Notes under the pieces: generated by a model | Database searches by the model: none | What the model was told of the DNA's origin: nothing | The model's input: only the letters and a program-made list of their open reading frames with translations | Assembly: GCA_023427085.1 (NCBI GenBank) | Contig: JAEZBO010000141.1 | Coordinates: 1 to 26,031, forward strand | Length of the DNA: 26,031 nucleotides | DNA from: Pseudomonadota bacterium | GTDB lineage: Bacteria; Pseudomonadota; Gammaproteobacteria; Burkholderiales; Burkholderiaceae_B | Direction: 5' to 3' | Part shown: piece after piece, positions 15,714 through 22,430 of the stretch | Layout: every line of letters begins with the position of its first letter | Numbering within the stretch: position 1 is the stretch's first letter | Position numbers and translations under genes: made by a program

Positions 15714-17348
15714 ATGATCCGGTTTCAGCAAGTCTCGCTGGCAAGAGGCGTCAAGCCCTTGCTGGAAAAAGTCGACCTCATCCTCAACCCCGGCGACAAG
15801 ATCGGCCTTATCGGCGCCAATGGCGCGGGCAAGTCCAGCGTGTTCGCCATGCTGCGCGGCGAACTGCACGCCGACCAGGGGGACCTCAGCTACCCGCCGA
15901 ACTGGCGCGTGGCCTACGTGGCGCAAGAAACGCCCGCCCTGGATCGCTCGGCCATTGACTACGCAATCGACGGCGATGTGGAATTGCGCCGCCTGGAAGC
16001 CCGGCTGGCCGAGGTCGAAGCCGCTGCCGACACGCCCGAAAACGGCCTGCTGATCGGCGAGCTGTATGGCGCCCTCACGGATGCCGACGCCTACACCGTC
16101 CGCTCGCGGGCGGAACAGCTGCTGACCGGGCTGGGCTTCTCAATGGCGCAAATGGACCAGCCCCTGACCAGCTTCTCGGGTGGCTGGCGGATGCGGCTGA
16201 ACCTGGCGCAAGCACTGATGTGCCCATCCGAGCTGCTGCTGCTGGACGAACCCACCAACCACTTGGATCTGGATGCCATCCTGTGGCTGGAAGACTGGTT
16301 GAAGCGTTATCCCGGCACGCTGCTGGTGATTTCGCATGACCGCGACTTCCTCGACGAGGTGGTCAACGTGGTGGTCCACGTCGATGAGCGCAAACTGAAG
16401 CGCTACGCGGGCAATTATTCTGCCTTCGAACGCCAGCGCGCCGCGCAACTCGAACTGGCGGCCGGCGCCATGGAAAAGCAGCTGCGCCAACGCGCGCATC
16501 TGCAATCGTTCATCAATCGCTTCAAGGCCCAGGCCTCGAAAGCACGCCAAGCGCAAAGCCGGATCAAGGCGCTGGCGAAGATGGAAGAGTTGGCCCCCTT
16601 GCGCGCCGCGGCCGAGTTTTCCTTCGAATTCCGGGAGCCGGACCGCGCCCCCGATCCGCTGCTGCGCATGGACGCCGTCCAGGCCGGTTACCCGGCCGCG
16701 GACGGCGGCGGTGCCGACAAGATCATCATCAAGAACATCAATTTTTCGCTCCAGGGCGGCCAGCGCATCGGGCTGCTGGGCGTGAACGGCGCGGGCAAGT
16801 CCACCTTCATCAAAACCATCGCCGGGGAATTGCAGGCGCTGGGCGGCGAGGCAATCTTCGGCAAAGGCCTGTCGATCGGTTATTTCGCCCAACATCAGGT
16901 CGAGATGCTGCGCCATGATGAATCGCCCTTGTGGCACATGGTCAAGCTGGCCCCCGGCACGCGCGAACAAGAACTGCGTAATTTCCTAGGCGGCTTCAAC
17001 TTTGCAGGGGCAATGGCCACCAGCAGCATCGCGCCCTTTTCAGGTGGCGAGAAAGCCCGCCTGGCCTTGGCGCTCATCGTATGGCAACGGCCCAATCTGC
17101 TGTTGCTGGACGAACCGACCAATCACTTGGACCTGGAGACGCGAGAAGCGCTCACCATGGCCTTGGCGCAGTTCGAGGGAACACTGGTGCTGGTATCGCA
17201 TGATCGCCATTTGCTGCGGGCGACCACCGATCAGTTTGTGATTGTGGCTGATGGCAAGGTTGAACCGTTTGACGGTGATCTGAACGATTACCGCGACTGG
17301 CTGTTCAAGACCAAGCTGGACGCCAAGGGCAATACGGCAGTGCGATAA
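15714..17348 (+). CDS. yheS: ABC-F family ATPase, YheS type, lacking the C-terminal extension
   Basis: This 544-residue protein has two ABC ATPase domains and no membrane segments. Walker A is GANGAGKSS at 34-42 and GVNGAGKST near 357. Signatures are FSGGWRMRLNLAQAL and FSGGEKARLALALIVWQRPNLLLLDEP, and both halves have LLLDEPTNHLDL. The charged linker between them (RAHLQSFINRFKAQASKARQAQSRIK) is the P-site tRNA interaction motif region of ABC-F translation factors. Sequence order matches E. coli YheS closely, including the ending VEPFDGDLNDYRDWL. YheS runs about 100 residues further with a coiled-coil extension; here the protein stops about 17 residues after that point. The start MIRFQQVSLA at 15714 fits the family; the open frame to 15675 does not. 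It probably acts on ribosomes stalled on difficult sequences. Confidence 0.9.
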   Translation: MIRFQQVSLARGVKPLLEKVDLILNPGDKIGLIGANGAGKSSVFAMLRGELHADQGDLSYPPNWRVAYVAQETPALDRSAIDYAIDGDVELRRLEARLAEVEAAADTPENGLLIGELYGALTDADAYTVRSRAEQLLTGLGFSMAQMDQPLTSFSGGWRMRLNLAQALMCPSELLLLDEPTNHLDLDAILWLEDWLKRYPGTLLVISHDRDFLDEVVNVVVHVDERKLKRYAGNYSAFERQRAAQLELAAGAMEKQLRQRAHLQSFINRFKAQASKARQAQSRIKALAKMEELAPLRAAAEFSFEFREPDRAPDPLLRMDAVQAGYPAADGGGADKIIIKNINFSLQGGQRIGLLGVNGAGKSTFIKTIAGELQALGGEAIFGKGLSIGYFAQHQVEMLRHDESPLWHMVKLAPGTREQELRNFLGGFNFAGAMATSSIAPFSGGEKARLALALIVWQRPNLLLLDEPTNHLDLETREALTMALAQFEGTLVLVSHDRHLLRATTDQFVIVADGKVEPFDGDLNDYRDWLFKTKLDAKGNTAVR

Positions 17349-17504
17349 AGCGTCGTTTGCGCCAAATCCTTGATTGCCGCGGCGAGCCGCATGGGCAGGC
17401 CATCAACACTCTAGTCAGCTAACCTCACCGACCTTGTCGAGCTGCGTTTGCGGAACGAACTCGCGTGCGATGCTGTGAATGGCCGGTCTTTTTGTAAAGA
17501 TCTG
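17349..17504. other. degenerate junction at the left edge of the island
   Basis: No intact gene is present. On the minus strand an open stretch of about 30 codons ends at a TGA at 17415-17417. It reads KRPAIHSIAREFVPQTQ, which looks protein-like and could be the tail of a lost gene (possibly a regulator), but it is too short to assign. GC falls and gene packing loosens from here to 23.9 kb. Confidence 0.3.
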
Positions 17505-18019
17505 ATGCCAGGCAGGCCTACCTGCAGCCGCCGGCACCGGCACACGGGTCCAGCATAGCCATCGGCGAGCTGGCTGCCTCGCAACCCGAGGCGTCGTTCA
17601 GGTCTTCGCCTTGTCGGTCGCAACCAGCTTGGCGCTGCGCAACTACAAGCCGATCGCACCGGCCAGCCCGGCATGACCGCAACTTTCGGTCACGGACACA
17701 CGCTATACAGCTACGGCGCCATTTTCGCCAAGGTACTGGCCGATCCCATCACATGACGTCTACTGCAGGGGCACTGGTTGGCGTCTTCGCTTGCGAACGC
17801 GTCATCAATCCGCGTACCGCGCGCAGCCAGTCGGTTGGCGGCATGATCTGGGGCGCCAGCCACGCGCTGATGGAAGAAGGCATGCTGGACCAGCCCGCGG
17901 CGCGTTATGCGAATACCGACCTGGGCGGATACCACTTTGCCGCCAATGCCGTGGCGCATGCGACGGGAATCAGGATGCGGAGGACGCCGGTGTTGTTGGA
18001 CGATTTGATCGTGTCTTGA
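17505..18019 (+). pseudogene. remnant of a molybdenum hydroxylase large subunit (xanthine dehydrogenase/aldehyde oxidase, PaoC-like), C-terminal part
   Basis: The clearest block is 17753-18019: GVFACERVINPRTARSQSVGGMIWGASHALMEEG, then YANTDLGGYHFAANAV. This is the conserved C-terminal part of the molybdopterin-binding subunit of xanthine dehydrogenase-family enzymes. Just upstream, in another frame (about 17690-17755), HTLYSYGAIFAKVLADP matches the preceding family segment and ends at a TGA, so a frameshift separates the two. Further up, about 17505-17580, PAPAHGSSIAIGELA resembles the next preceding segment in a third arrangement. Roughly the first 550 or more residues of the normal subunit are absent. 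The gene is dead and marks a deletion or insertion scar next to the ABC-F gene. Confidence 0.75.
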
Positions 18020-18262
18020 CCCAAACGCGCGAGCCGAATCGCCAATACACAGGTGCTCGATAAAGCCAAAACCTTTGCTTATTCGCAGCTTGACCCGCGT
18101 CTTCCCCGTCATGCGAAGCTAATATGCTGTCCGCTATCGGCCAGGAGCGGTCTTAGGTGACCGTCGGCTTTCGGGTAGGTTAACCCTCTATTGCAGCCGA
18201 ACCTGGCCAATTGCGCTGGCTGGTAGACTTAACTCGAGCCTTAACCCCTTACCAGCGCATCC
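18020..18262. other. intergenic stretch with short inverted repeats
   Basis: No gene is seen. It contains a degenerate copy of the CCGCT/AGCGG palindrome (18129-18152, listed separately). A second inverted repeat, GCTGGTA with TACCAGC, lies just before the DUF4238 gene (within about 18219-18256) and could form a hairpin with a 24-nt loop close to the start codon. Confidence 0.35.
18129..18152. repeat. dispersed CCGCTT/AAGCGG palindrome, copy 1
   Basis: GTCCGCTATCGGCCAGGAGCGGTC can fold through CCGCT/AGCGG with a 10-nt loop. Related copies lie at 20082-20109 and 23546-23569, with a weaker one near 19332. All are intergenic and within the island. Confidence 0.45.
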
Positions 18263-19237
18263 ATGGCCATAGCGAAAGTTCAACACTACGTTCCGCAATT
18301 TCTGCTCAGGAACTTTGGCAATGGCAAGAAGGATCAAGTTTGGGTCTACGACAAATCGTCAGCGCGGGCGTTTCCGTCAAACACGAAGAACGTCGCCAGC
18401 GAGAGCCGCTTCTACGATTTCGAGTACCAAGGTCAAACGATTTCGCTCGAGCCATGGCTTGGCCAGCTAGAAGGTAGCGCGCAGTCTGTGATCCGATTCA
18501 TTCTTGAGACCGACTCGGTGGCAAAACTGGCTGACGAACAGAAGCAAATCCTGGCTGCATTCTTGGCGGTTCAACTAACCAGAACCAAGACATTCCGCGA
18601 AGAATGGGATGCCTTTCCTAGGATGCTACGAGAGCACTTCCAATGCAACGGTGATCAAGTTGCTCCGGGGTCCCAGGTCGAGGAATTGATACAAGACATT
18701 CCGGCGAACGACCTCAAGGAGCATACCGCGAGGGTCATCTACAAGGCCCCCGAGACGTACGCTGCGCAGTTCCTTAACAAAATTTGGGTACTCGCAGCTA
18801 CGACGCGCAAGGCTCCGTTCTTGCTGAGCGATAACCCGCTTACGCGCCAGAATATGATCGATCGGCCCAACAGAGGAAATCTTGGATTGGCGCTCCCAGG
18901 CATAGAGATCTACTTTCCCCTATCTCCTACTCGTGCTTTGGCGATGTGGTGCCCCACCCTCACAGAGGCAGTTCATCGTGGAGCTCTGGCTCTTATGAGT
19001 CGTACGGATTTCACGGCGACGTTGCCCGATCCCCATGGTGTCATCAGCATGAGGGACGCATTGCTAAATGGGGCTCCCGTCCTGTACTCGCCGGTAAACG
19101 TCGAGAATTTCAACTCGCTCCAGGTCATCTGGAGTGAGCGGTACATCTTCTCAACCGCCAATGACTTTCAGCTTGCAGACGCCATGCTGAGCGAGCATCC
19201 AAACCTCAAGAAGGGGCCGAGGTCAACTACGGCATAG
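18263..19237 (+). CDS. DUF4238 domain protein
   Basis: This 324-residue soluble protein opens MAIAKVQHYVPQFLLRNFGN, the hallmark of DUF4238 (x-x-QHYVPQFxLRNF). Further family landmarks are LAAFLAVQLTRTKTFREEW in the middle, FLLSDNPLT, and YFPLSPTRALAMWCP near the C-terminus. The function of the family is unknown; members occur sporadically and often in variable regions. Length is usual for the family, and no frameshift is seen. There is no clear ribosome site before the ATG at 18263. Base composition is near 53% GC, well below the flanking core genes, which fits acquisition by transfer. Confidence 0.85.
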   Translation: MAIAKVQHYVPQFLLRNFGNGKKDQVWVYDKSSARAFPSNTKNVASESRFYDFEYQGQTISLEPWLGQLEGSAQSVIRFILETDSVAKLADEQKQILAAFLAVQLTRTKTFREEWDAFPRMLREHFQCNGDQVAPGSQVEELIQDIPANDLKEHTARVIYKAPETYAAQFLNKIWVLAATTRKAPFLLSDNPLTRQNMIDRPNRGNLGLALPGIEIYFPLSPTRALAMWCPTLTEAVHRGALALMSRTDFTATLPDPHGVISMRDALLNGAPVLYSPVNVENFNSLQVIWSERYIFSTANDFQLADAMLSEHPNLKKGPRSTTA

Positions 19238-19440
19238 AACGTTGCCGCGTTGGGGTCCACCCTCTCGCTCGCGCGCCGAATTGCTACTGCAGCCACCGTC
19301 TGCCTTCTCGGTTGGCAGCTCGAACGTCGAATGACCGCCTTCTGGCAGCTCACTTCGGCCTGAGCGACAACAGCAACGGGTCGGACAGAGCCCCTCCGTA
19401 GGAGCACGATGAATCTCGCTTTACGCGAAAGGAGATTGTC
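19238..19440. other. intergenic region with a hairpin over the recombinase ribosome site
   Basis: AATCTCGCTTT (19412-19422) pairs with AAAGGAGATT (19428-19437) with a single bulged G and a 5-nt loop. The 3' arm contains AAGGAG, the ribosome site of the recombinase that starts at 19441, so the hairpin could mask it. A weak relative of the CCGCTT repeat lies near 19332-19349. Nothing else is recognised. Confidence 0.5.
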
Positions 19441-20066
19441 ATGGAATCCGCGAATGTAACCGTTGGCTGTCGTGTGCCATGGAACAAGGGCAAACTCACC
19501 GGACAGAAGCCACCTCTAAAGCTAGGAGAAATTTGGGCAATCCGAACGAGACTGAAGATGGCGTCGAACGTCCGGGAACTCGCAATGTTCAATCTCGCAA
19601 TCGATAGCAAGCTTCGAGCGTGCGATCTCACGCAATTGCAGGTGCAGGATATCCGTCACGGAAGCCATGTGGCCGTGAGAGCCACCGTCATGGAACAAAA
19701 GACCCAGCGTCCGGTTCAATTCGAGATAACCGAGCAAACCCGTGAGAGCCTTGAAGCATGATCGAGGCGCGAGGACTAAAGGCGGCGGATTTTCTGTTTC
19801 CGAGCCGCTTGCATACATCACCGCATCTATCGACGCGGCAGTACGCCCGTATTGTGCATCGCTGGGTCGCATCGATTGGCCTCGACGATACTGCATATGG
19901 CACCCACACTATGCGCCGTACAAAAGCCTCGCTGACCTACCGCCGGACGAAGAATCTTCGGGCTGTACAGCTGCTGCTCGGGCATACGAAGCTGTAAAGC
20001 ACAGTTCGCTATCTCGGCATCGAGGTCGACGATGCTCTTGAGATGGCAGAGCAAACCGAGGTTTGA
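19441..20066 (+). pseudogene. tyrosine recombinase/integrase, broken by a frameshift and a nonsense codon
   Basis: The intact family protein is about 208 residues and begins VPWNKGKLTGQKPPLKLGEIWAIR. Here the first 106 codons (19441-19761), with the box I arginine in KLRACDL, end at a TGA created by loss of one base: EAWIEARG is expected, and TGGATC has become TGATC at about 19759. The next frame continues from 19758 with FLFPSRLHTSPHLSTRQYARIVHRW, and THTMRRTKASL (H-x-x-R) and LLLGHTKL. It is then stopped by TAA at 19995-19997, where the family has a glutamate codon. The remaining STVRYLGIEVDDALEMAEQTEV, with the nucleophilic tyrosine, lies beyond that stop. The gene is therefore inactive as sequenced. 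Its strong ribosome site AAGGAGATT is preserved. Confidence 0.9.
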
Positions 20067-20378
20067 TGCATCCCGGCCGGCGAGCGGTCGCTTGCCGGCC
20101 AGAAGCGGACATTCTGCTATTAGGACCTGTGGAGTATCTGGGCGGAAATAGTCTTCGTCCGGAAAATTCTTGATATTCGTTAAATTACTTATTGATATAT
20201 TTTTGATTTGTCAGTTACATTGACTTCAACCTTGCTGATCTGTCATGGACTGTTCATGTTGCTACGACCCTCAGCTTGGTTGGTTTAGCTCGATTTAGTC
20301 AGCGGAAACGCAATTAACTCAATGTCTCAGCCCGCTTGAGGTCAATCAATAAGGGCTGCAAATTGAAGGAGACAAAAA
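20067..20378. other. AT-rich promoter region of the zinc ribbon-DUF6119-DUF4917 cassette
   Basis: No gene is seen. The stretch 20160-20230 is the most AT-rich part of the window and holds several weak promoter-like pairs, for example TTGATA (about 20170) with ATATAT about 19 bp on, and TTGACT (about 20219) with TCATGG 17 bp on. None is decisive. A copy of the dispersed palindrome lies at its left end (20082-20109). Confidence 0.4.
20082..20109. repeat. dispersed CCGCTT/AAGCGG palindrome, copy 2
   Basis: GAGCGGTCGCTT (from 20082) followed by GCCGGCCAGAAGCGGAC contains CGCTT/AAGCG facing arms. It lies directly after the end of the broken recombinase. Confidence 0.4.
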
Positions 20379-20513
20379 ATGTCGTCGACTGGAGAAAAGC
20401 CTGGAGTTGGGACGTATATCTGCATGCGATGTGGACAACGTATCTTTCTGAATGATCATTCGGACACGCTCCCGCCGTGTCCAAAGTGTCACGGAACTGA
20501 ATTCCAACCGTAG
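20379..20513 (+). CDS. 44-residue zinc ribbon protein
   Basis: This small gene begins MSSTGEKPGVGTYICMRCGQ and ends PPCPKCHGTEFQP. Two CxxC knuckles, C15-x2-C18 and C34-x2-C37, form a rubredoxin-like zinc ribbon. The start TGEKPGxGTYxCxxCG and the DTLPPCPKCHGTxF ending match a widespread family of small stand-alone zinc ribbon proteins of unknown role. An excellent ribosome site, GAAGGAGA, lies 8 nt before the ATG. It is the first gene of a three-gene same-strand group with the DUF6119 gene (same reading frame, 183 nt on) and the DUF4917 gene. It may bind nucleic acid or act as an assembly partner; that is inference. Confidence 0.85.
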   Translation: MSSTGEKPGVGTYICMRCGQRIFLNDHSDTLPPCPKCHGTEFQP

Positions 20514-20544
20514 CCGAAATGCTGTTTACAAGGTGACCAGTGGC

Positions 20545-20573
20545 TCCAGCGGAGGCCCCCAGCCGCCGCTGGA
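20545..20573 (+). other. hairpin between the zinc ribbon gene and the DUF6119 gene
   Basis: TCCAGCGG (20545-20552) and CCGCTGGA (20566-20573) are perfect 8-bp complements with a 13-nt loop. No T-run follows, so it is more likely an RNA processing or pausing structure, or a protein site, than a terminator. Confidence 0.35.
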
Positions 20574-20696
20574 CCGAGTACGTGATTCGAGAAGAGAATT
20601 GTCCGAGGCCTCCGACACGACCTTTAACAGGCACACCATAAGGAAATTACTTCCGCTGACGCTATTAACAATAGGCACCGAACGGGAGGCACAGGT

Positions 20697-22352
20697 GTGA
20701 AAAGCATCGAGAAGAGGAAAGAGCGTCTCAGCATTTACATGCTGAAGGACGCCGGGCTCACGGATGACAAGTTTATTAAGGCAGACCAAGCAAGGCCGGG
20801 CATTGAGCTAAATATTGTCTCAGGTAAGGCGACGCTGTACATCAAAAACACGCCTCTTCCCAAGATGCCAGATTGGGTGGCGTTCCTATTCGCCAACCAA
20901 GATTTGCCCAAGGACTGCTTTCTCGGCAATCGGTCCGAGGGCGCAGTCCTAATCTTCCGCAATGACAATACTGCCTTCGCCCTGTCGTTCGGGATGGGCT
21001 ATCACCTCATCAATCTGGATATGGTCGAGCGCGACTTCGGCCTCAGGGTAACCCTTAGCTCGGTCCATCCCGACAGGCTAAGAAGTCTCGACAAAGCGAG
21101 CTATGAATCGAATCCGCTAAACGTCCGCAGCCAGAGCCCGCGCGACGCCGACATTTTCGATTTGCGCATCGATGTCGAAAACGAACTGGTGTACGCGCTC
21201 ACCGGCGTCTCCATTGACCCCATGCTCGGTGAGCATGTGACTGGGCGCGACGCTCTGACGATCATGCCCGCTGCGACCCTGGACGACTTGCCGCAGATCC
21301 TCGAAGCGGCGCACCGGCGATACGGACACCCTCCCCCCGAGAAGTTCTCTTGGGTGGAGGACGTCGGCCGGATCAAAGATGTCGATGAACAAGCGATCTT
21401 GGATCTCGAGCTCGAAGAACTTCTTCTTCAGACCCCACTGCCTCCGAACGTCTGGCTTGGCGAACCGGAGATCGTCGACTGGGAATATCAAACTGGCTAT
21501 TCGTTCGACACGCGGGGGAAGACCCCGAGGTTTCCAACACTTCAGCTTGATCAACTGACTGACCACATGGCTAAAAGAGGCACGCTGCCGACCTGCGAGA
21601 ACCTACGCCGCCAGTGGGTACACATTAATGACGCGAACTACGTTTCCGTGAAACGATGGTCGGCCTACCGTTGCCTGTACGCGGAGCTGACCATAGGAGC
21701 GCAACTCTATATATTGCGCAACGGCGACTGGCATCTTGTCAGTGCCAACTTTGTCAATCGCGTGGACACAGCTCTGTTGAAAGTAGACGTCGACACCACA
21801 CCTATGCCCGTGTATGCCCACGATGGTGAGGGCCCCTACAACGAGGCATGCGCTCATACCCTCGGAGATATGGCACTTTTCGATCGCGCCAATATTTTCG
21901 TGGGCGGCCCTTACGACAAGATCGAGTTCTGCGATCTAGTGCGCGACGGCGGAGATCTCATCCATGTCAAGGTGTACCGTAGTTCGGCGACACTCAGTCA
22001 TCTTTTTGCCCAAGGCTGCGTTTCAGCCGAGACGTTCGTGAAACACGAAGATTTTCGCGTAGCTCTCAATCCAAAACTGCCAGCATCCATCAAACTACTC
22101 GACCCGATGCCGAGGCCAGATGCACGTAGCTTTCGCGTGGTTTATGCAATAGTCACGACCAAAGATCTACCACTCGGTCTTCCCTTTTTCGCCAAGGTGG
22201 CGCTCAAGAATGCGGTCACTAACTTGGGTGCCTTAGGATTTCGGGTCGCACTGGCGAAGATCGAGATGGATGCGGCCTATGTGAAAACGGGAAAGTTAAA
22301 GCCAATGGGCCAAGCGGCGCCTGTTCCACACACGCGTGCGGCCCGCAGATAG
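20697..22352 (+). CDS. DUF6119 (TIGR04141, sporadically distributed) family protein
   Basis: This 551-residue soluble protein opens MKSIEKRKERLSIYMLKDAG, like TIGR04141/DUF6119 proteins, and keeps their order of blocks. These are NTPLPKMPDWVAFLFAN, the SEGAVLIFRNDNTAFALSFGMGYHLI stretch, FGLRVTLSSVHPDRLRSLDK, FDLRIDVENELVYALTGVS, later LYILRNGDWHLVS, and KIEFCDLVRDGGDLIHVKVYRSSATLSHLFAQG. The last block, with spaced acidic residues and HVK, resembles a degraded nuclease core (FCD...HVK), but I cannot confirm catalysis. The GTG start at 20697 has GGGAGG 6-7 nt upstream. The family is patchily distributed and often sits in variable regions; its biochemical role is not established to my knowledge. 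It is probably co-expressed with the small zinc ribbon protein and the DUF4917 gene. Confidence 0.8.
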   Translation: MKSIEKRKERLSIYMLKDAGLTDDKFIKADQARPGIELNIVSGKATLYIKNTPLPKMPDWVAFLFANQDLPKDCFLGNRSEGAVLIFRNDNTAFALSFGMGYHLINLDMVERDFGLRVTLSSVHPDRLRSLDKASYESNPLNVRSQSPRDADIFDLRIDVENELVYALTGVSIDPMLGEHVTGRDALTIMPAATLDDLPQILEAAHRRYGHPPPEKFSWVEDVGRIKDVDEQAILDLELEELLLQTPLPPNVWLGEPEIVDWEYQTGYSFDTRGKTPRFPTLQLDQLTDHMAKRGTLPTCENLRRQWVHINDANYVSVKRWSAYRCLYAELTIGAQLYILRNGDWHLVSANFVNRVDTALLKVDVDTTPMPVYAHDGEGPYNEACAHTLGDMALFDRANIFVGGPYDKIEFCDLVRDGGDLIHVKVYRSSATLSHLFAQGCVSAETFVKHEDFRVALNPKLPASIKLLDPMPRPDARSFRVVYAIVTTKDLPLGLPFFAKVALKNAVTNLGALGFRVALAKIEMDAAYVKTGKLKPMGQAAPVPHTRAARR

Positions 22353-22430
22353 ACGGAGTCATCGTTCCTTTCCCGTAAGGGCATCACATGTAGACGAACC
22401 GCTTTCACTTTCTTCATATTGAAATTCAGC

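Noticed and set aside
17411..17674. 87-codon minus-strand frame opposite the molybdenum hydroxylase remnant
   Set aside because: No family resemblance and it lies in a decayed region; the plus-strand remnant accounts for most of it.
20160..20300. AT-rich stretch considered as an origin or attachment site
   Set aside because: No iterons, no DnaA-box cluster and no matching repeat at the other island edge were seen; kept only as a probable promoter region.
20452..20700. 82-codon plus-strand frame ending in an overlap with the DUF6119 start
   Set aside because: It starts inside the zinc ribbon gene in another frame, has no ribosome site and no recognisable motif; the zinc ribbon explains the sequence better.
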